In this document: piece after piece, positions 36,756 to 42,833 of the stretch
Numbering within the stretch: position 1 is the stretch's first letter
Layout: each line of letters begins with the position of its first letter
Source: Rhodothermus sp.
Lineage (GTDB): Bacteria; Bacteroidota; Rhodothermia; Rhodothermales; Rhodothermaceae
Length of the DNA stretch: 42,833 bases
Assembly: GCA_015487635.1 (NCBI GenBank)
Contig: WFPM01000215.1
Location: forward strand, 1-42,833
Reading direction: 5' to 3'
Notes under the pieces: model-generated
What the model was told of the DNA's origin: nothing
Seen by the model: the letters and a program-made list of their open reading frames with translations, nothing else
Databases searched by the model: none
Translations under genes and position numbers: made by a program

Positions 36756-36949
36756 GGCTCCTGGCAGGGTTTGGGACGGATGGTTCGGTGTTGCCGCTTC
36801 GGTCACACAGCGCGCCCGGCCTGTCGGCAACCCGCGGCACCCGGTTGCCCGACCTGTTCGGTGGCCGGGCGCCGACTAAGTCGCCGTCCCTCCCTGCCGC
36901 GTCGTACCGCTACAACCCCTTCGTCCATACCTCCTTTCATATTGTTTTT
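36756..36949 (-). other. Long leuB-leuA spacer with hairpin
   Basis: This 194-nt gap is far longer than the other gaps of the operon (5-66 nt). It contains a 10-bp stem with one bulge (36823-36832 with 36843-36853), and near leuB a perfect AAAGGAGG followed at once by ATG. A 45-codon ORF (36940-36803, MKGGMDEGVVAVRRGREG...) can be read but resembles nothing I know. I see no internal promoter or terminator. Confidence 0.4.
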
Positions 36950-39703
<2,754 letters not shown>

Positions 39704-39711
39704 GGCGCACC

Positions 39712-41505
39712 TCAGACGAAAGCGTTAGGGGTGAGACGCTTGGTGATCATTTCGCTGGTCGAAGCGCCGGCCGGCACCATCGGGAAGACCAGCTCTTCCT
39801 TCACCACCTGAAAGTCGATCACGACAGGCCGATCGTTCACCTTCCAGGCCTCGTCCAGCACGGCATCGACCTCTTCGGGCCGGGTAGCCCGCAGGCCCAC
39901 GCAGTGGAACGCTTCGGCCAGTTTGACGAAGTCCGGATTCGTGTCGGACAGGTCCGTGTGGCTGAACCGGTTTTCGTGGAACAGCTCCTGCCACTGCCGG
40001 ACCATGCCCAGGAAGTTGTTGTTGATGATGGCCACCTTGATGGGCAGGCGATGCGCCGCAGCCACGCCCAGCTCCTGGGCGTTCATCACGAACCCACCGT
40101 CGCCGCTGATGCAGACCACCGGCCAGTCGCTTCGTCCACGCAGGCCGAAAGCAGCGCCGATGGCAGCTGGCAACCCGAAGCCCATGGTCCCCAGCCCGCC
40201 CGACGTAATGTGCGTGCGTGGATGCAGGAAACGGAAGTACTGCGCCGTCCACATCTGATGCTGGCCCACATCCGTCACCACGACGGCATGCCCGCCCGTC
40301 CTGGCGCGGATGCGCTCGATGACGTATTGCGCCCGCAGCTTGCCGTCGCCTTTTTCATAGGTGAGCGGACACTCGTTACGCCAGTACTCAATCTTGGCCA
40401 GCCACTCTTTCGTGTCCTTGGGCTCCACCAGCGGAAGCAGCTGCTCCAGCACCTCGCGCACGTCGCCCACGATGGCGCAGTCGACCGGGACGTTCTTCGA
40501 GATGCAGGACGGGTCGATGTCGATGTGGATCACCTTGGCATAAGGTGCCCAGGAATCGACGCGGCCGGTCACCCGGTCGTCAAAGCGGGCTCCTACGGCG
40601 ATGATCAGGTCGGCGTGCTGCACGGCCTGGTTGGCGTACCAGGTGCCGTGCATGCCCAGCATGCCCAGCGACAGCGGATCGTCTTCGGGGAAGGCGCCCA
40701 GCCCGTGCAGCGTCGTGGTGACCGGGATGCGGGCTTTTCGAGCCAGTTGGGTCAGCAGGTCGGCTGCGTTCGCGTTGATCGTGCCGCCTCCCACGTAGAG
40801 CAGCGGCCGCCGCGACGCGGCGATCAGCTCCGCCGCTTCCCGGATGCGCTCCGGATCCGGCGGTCCCGGCAGCCTGTAGCCCCGCAGGTGGACCTCCTCC
40901 GGATAGGCGAAAGGCGCCTTCGCCAGTAACACGTCCTTGGGCAGGTCCACCACCACGGGACCCGGACGCCCCGTGCGCGCAATGTGATAGGCGGCCTTGA
41001 TCGTCCAGGCCAGATCGCGCACGTCGCGCACCAGAAAGCTGTGCTTCGTGATTGAGCGCGTGATCCCGATCGTGTCGGTTTCCTGAAAGGCATCGTTGCC
41101 GATCAGTTTGGTAGGCACCTGACCGGTAAAGACCACGATGGGGATCGAGTCCATGTAGGCGTCGGCAATGCCCGTTATCGTGTTGGTGGCTCCGGGCCCA
41201 CTGGTAACCAGTACCGTACCCACACGCCCCGTGGCCTTGGCATAGCCTTCGGCCATGTGCGTGCCGCCCTGCTCGTGCCGCACAAGGATGTGCTGGAAGC
41301 GCGGCTTAAGGCGGGCGATTTCGTCGTAGATGTGGATGACGGCGCCGCCGGGATGCCCGAAGACTACCTCGACGCCTTCGGCTTCCAGGGCCCGCACGAA
41401 GATTTCGGCGCCGGTCACGGGTTCGGCGGATGCAGCCACCGGCTCGCTTTCGGGGCTCAGGACCGGACGGGCGGATCGGACCAGCGGAATCGTGTCGGTA
41501 CGCAT
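39712..41505 (-). CDS. ilvB: Acetolactate synthase large (catalytic) subunit
   Basis: This ThDP- and FAD-dependent enzyme makes acetolactate or acetohydroxybutyrate. From ATG 41505 it is 597 residues. The ThDP-activating Glu is E78 in VRHEQGGTHMAEGYA. The cofactor-binding motif is GDGGFVMNAQEL with INNN downstream. The ORF track starts ten codons earlier; ATG 41505 is chosen because of GAGGGAG three bases upstream. It is the first enzyme gene of the ilv-leu operon, 149 nt after a BCAA-codon-rich leader ORF. The ribosome-binding site lies beside one arm of a possible long-range RNA pairing. Confidence 0.97.
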   Translation of the reverse strand: MRTDTIPLVRSARPVLSPESEPVAASAEPVTGAEIFVRALEAEGVEVVFGHPGGAVIHIYDEIARLKPRFQHILVRHEQGGTHMAEGYAKATGRVGTVLVTSGPGATNTITGIADAYMDSIPIVVFTGQVPTKLIGNDAFQETDTIGITRSITKHSFLVRDVRDLAWTIKAAYHIARTGRPGPVVVDLPKDVLLAKAPFAYPEEVHLRGYRLPGPPDPERIREAAELIAASRRPLLYVGGGTINANAADLLTQLARKARIPVTTTLHGLGAFPEDDPLSLGMLGMHGTWYANQAVQHADLIIAVGARFDDRVTGRVDSWAPYAKVIHIDIDPSCISKNVPVDCAIVGDVREVLEQLLPLVEPKDTKEWLAKIEYWRNECPLTYEKGDGKLRAQYVIERIRARTGGHAVVVTDVGQHQMWTAQYFRFLHPRTHITSGGLGTMGFGLPAAIGAAFGLRGRSDWPVVCISGDGGFVMNAQELGVAAAHRLPIKVAIINNNFLGMVRQWQELFHENRFSHTDLSDTNPDFVKLAEAFHCVGLRATRPEEVDAVLDEAWKVNDRPVVIDFQVVKEELVFPMVPAGASTSEMITKRLTPNAFV

Positions 41506-41512
41506 GGCTCCC

Positions 41513-41644
41513 TCACAGGCTTGGACGGTGAACAATGGTCTGGGTTTGTCGGATTGTTTTCTCGGGCTTCCGGGGTCAATCCCCCGGCCGCTGAACTTTT
41601 GCTTCTGAAACCGCCCTGCCTGTGAAGTGCCCAGGGGATTGACC
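41513..41644 (-). promoter_or_regulatory. Candidate attenuator RNA structures of the ilv-leu leader
   Basis: Three pairings are visible in the minus-strand RNA. (1) GGTCAATCCCC (41644-41634) with GGGGATTGACC (41584-41574), 11 bp perfect. (2) A local hairpin CCGGGG/CCCCGG (41587-41582 with 41575-41570, 6-nt loop), which shares bases with the second arm of (1), so the two cannot coexist. (3) TCACAGGC (41625-41618) with GCCTGTGA (41520-41513), which abuts and overlaps the first two bases of the ilvB GAGGGAG. No U-tract follows the local hairpin, so control of translation is more likely than termination. Function is inferred. Confidence 0.45.
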
Positions 41645-41654
41645 GCCGTGCGTA

Positions 41655-41855
41655 TTAGCCAATAAGGCTAATAATGAGTACGAGCAGGCCAATAAGAAGC
41701 AGCAGCAGCGCCCGAAGTCGGAGGCTGCTCCCGGCCACAACCTGCTGTACCCAAGCGGTCATCCCCTGATCAAAGGGATGGGCCCACGACGCCACCAGCG
41801 CGGTCGGCTGACCGCCTCCGGTAATGACGCTTCGCTGGTGACGTCCGTGTTGCAT
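41655..41855 (-). CDS. Leu/Ile/Val-rich leader ORF upstream of ilvB
   Basis: This is a 66-codon ORF in the 5' leader of the ilv-leu operon. The last 22 residues (LRLRALLLLLIGLLVLIISL plus IG) include 11 Leu, 4 Ile and 1 Val, the three products of the operon. An internal ATG at 41762 would give a 35-residue peptide (MTAWVQQVVAGSSLRL...), close in size to the known enterobacterial ilv leader peptides. The stop is 10 nt before the first arm of an inverted repeat. The same residues also make a good membrane helix, so a small tail-anchored protein is the main alternative. I favour a leader peptide because of position and codon content. Confidence 0.5.
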   Translation of the reverse strand: MQHGRHQRSVITGGGQPTALVASWAHPFDQGMTAWVQQVVAGSSLRLRALLLLLIGLLVLIISLIG

Positions 41856-41885
41856 AAAAATCGTTCAGTTTTAAACGCGGGGTGT

Positions 41886-41914
41886 AATTAACATGCAAAT
41901 AGTCCGGATGTCAA
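41886..41914 (-). promoter_or_regulatory. Promoter candidate for the ilv-leu operon
   Basis: TTGACA (41914-41909) is a perfect -35 hexamer by the general sigma-70 consensus. It is followed by 17 nt and TTAATT (41891-41886), 4 of 6 at the -10. Transcription would start near 41879, about 24 nt before the leader ORF. A 7-bp inverted repeat TAGTCCG/CGGACTA (41900-41906, 41930-41936) spans the -35 and could be an operator. The primary sigma of this phylum may prefer other sequences. Confidence 0.45.
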
Positions 41915-41936
41915 CTGTTGCCTTGCCGTCGGACTA

Positions 41937-42120
41937 CTCACGCATCGTCGCTGCATTGGACAGGAACGGTAGCGCTTCCTATCTTAGTTATTAAAGCAAA
42001 TTCCCCTCGTAACAAATAATTATTTGAATATGGATGCGCTTTCTTGCTAAAAGAAAGGCGATACCCGGTTATCAGCTTCAAAAGAAAGAATCACAAATCT
42101 TCATTCTTTTTTTACAAAAA
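41937..42120. other. AT-rich intergenic region between trkH and the ilv leader
   Basis: This stretch holds no gene I can support. It is clearly more AT-rich than its surroundings. It has a perfect 14-bp palindrome CAAATAATTATTTG (42013-42026), a hairpin CTTTCTT/AAGAAAG (42039-42057), and an AAAGAAT/ATTCTTT stem (42085-42109) 12 nt after the trkH stop, followed on the minus strand by CTTTTG, which may be a weak trkH terminator. Confidence 0.45.
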
Positions 42121-42833
42121 TCAATGCCGCCAGAAGGTGCGCGTCAGCAGAATCAGCACGGTGAAAATCTCCAGTCGGCCGGTCATCATCAGTAGCGCCA
42201 GGATCCACTTGGCCAGCGCCGGTAGATGCGCGTAGTTCTCGGCCGGACCCATTGTCCCGAACGCCGGACCGATATTCCCCAGACAGGAAAGCACGGCTCC
42301 GAAGGCGCTCAGCAGATCCACCTCCATGGCGCTCAGCGCCAGCGTACCCATGCCCAGCAGCCCGAAGTACAGCACGAAAAACGACAGCACGTTGCGCAGC
42401 ACCTCGTCGCTGACCATCCGGCCATTGAGCCGCACAGGCACGATAGCGCGGGGATGGACCAGTTGCTTCAGTTCCCGGAAGGAGTTCTTGAACAGTAAAA
42501 CGTGCCGCACCACCTTGATGCCGCCGCCCGTCGAGCCGGCCATTCCGCCTACAAAAAACAGCAGAAACAGCACGCCTACGGCCAGCGGCGACCATTGCTC
42601 GTAGTCGGCCGTGCCGAAACCCGTCGTCGTGATAATCGAGACGGCCTGAAAGGCGCCGTGCCGCAGTGCGTCGGCCAGTTCCGAATAGGTGCGGTAGTCT
42701 CCTTCAGACTGCAGGGGCGCCCAGATGCCCAGCGTGATCAGCACGGCGGCGACCGCTACGATCGACAGGTAGACGCGCAGTTCGGTGTCCTGCCACACCG
42801 GCCGCCACTGCCCATGCAGCAGCCGATAGTGCA
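42121..42833 (-). CDS. trkH: TrkH/KtrB-type potassium transporter, 5' end outside window
   Basis: This is the membrane-spanning subunit of a K+ uptake system. The frame is open to the right edge; the residues before the ORF-track start read HYRLLHGQWRPVWQDTELR, typical TrkH sequence, so the GTG at 42798 is internal. Two selectivity-filter regions are visible: SIITTTGFGTADY and LSCLGNIGPAFG. The intervening segment has FVGGMAGSTGGGIKVVR, also conserved. About 237 C-terminal residues are present. Four or more membrane helices can be seen. Confidence 0.93.
   Translation of the reverse strand, partial: HYRLLHGQWRPVWQDTELRVYLSIVAVAAVLITLGIWAPLQSEGDYRTYSELADALRHGAFQAVSIITTTGFGTADYEQWSPLAVGVLFLLFFVGGMAGSTGGGIKVVRHVLLFKNSFRELKQLVHPRAIVPVRLNGRMVSDEVLRNVLSFFVLYFGLLGMGTLALSAMEVDLLSAFGAVLSCLGNIGPAFGTMGPAENYAHLPALAKWILALLMMTGRLEIFTVLILLTRTFWRH

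Noticed and set aside
36803-36940. 45-codon ORF in the leuB-leuA spacer as a leucine leader peptide
   Set aside because: It has only one Leu codon, is Arg/Gly-rich, and its strong AAAGGAGG lies downstream of its own ATG, one base before a second ATG.
41570-41587. Intrinsic transcription terminator in the ilv leader
   Set aside because: The CCGGGG/CCCCGG hairpin is followed by AAGCCCGAG on the minus strand, with no U-tract, so it does not qualify as a standard terminator.
41506-41880. T-box riboswitch upstream of ilvB
   Set aside because: I found no T-box-like conserved sequence or specifier-loop arrangement; the BCAA-rich ORF explains the region better.

Overview
This window looks like a chromosomal segment of a Rhodothermus-like bacterium (Rhodothermota, the Bacteroidota-related phylum). 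This is an inference from several signs. The DNA is GC-rich with tightly packed genes. A secreted subtilase ends in a domain resembling type IX secretion (T9SS) sorting domains. Two genes have Bacteroidota-type -7 boxes (TAnnTTTG) about 36-39 nt before their start codons. A full flagellar export and motor cluster is unusual for Bacteroidota proper but known in some early-branching relatives. I saw no rRNA, tRNA, CRISPR array, insertion sequence or prophage.

Region 1 (1-15719, plus strand) is one long chemotaxis and flagellar operon: cheA (5' end outside the window), cheB, motA, motB, fliL, fliM, fliN/fliY, fliO, fliP, fliQ, fliR, flhB, flhA, flhF, flhG, a two-helix membrane ORF of unknown function, and fliA. 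It encodes signal transduction, the stator, the C-ring switch, the export gate, the placement GTPase pair and the flagellar sigma factor. A sigma-28-like promoter lies at the cheB stop before motA, and a sigma-54-like -24/-12 site lies between fliN and fliO.

Region 2 (15720-31583) is mixed housekeeping: a PpiD/SurA-like foldase with a terminator, dapF (minus), phoH (plus, TTG start), and a minus-strand cluster panC-panD-[decayed WG-repeat gene]-hbd-small membrane ORF. Then come fumC and an HtrA/Deg protease (plus), ssb (minus), mazG (plus), and a 1123-residue secreted S8 protease with a T9SS-like C-terminal domain.

Region 3 (31571-41855, minus strand) is a complete branched-chain amino acid operon read right to left: leader ORF, ilvB, ilvN, ilvC, leuB, leuA, leuC, leuD, cimA. 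LeuB and LeuCD can serve both leucine synthesis (with LeuA) and isoleucine synthesis through citramalate (with CimA). IlvBNC serve valine, leucine and isoleucine. ilvD and the transaminase are not in the window.

The most interesting signal is the ilv leader. A promoter-like site is followed by a 66-codon ORF (or a 35-codon ORF from an internal ATG). Sixteen of its last 22 codons specify Leu, Ile or Val. Its stop codon lies 10 nt before an 11-bp inverted repeat. One arm of that repeat also forms a competing GC hairpin, and another 8-nt segment can pair next to the ilvB ribosome-binding site. This is the geometry expected of a leader-peptide attenuator, but with no U-tract, so it would probably act on translation. 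A plain small membrane protein remains a real alternative. The window ends in the C-terminal part of a TrkH-type potassium transporter gene (minus).
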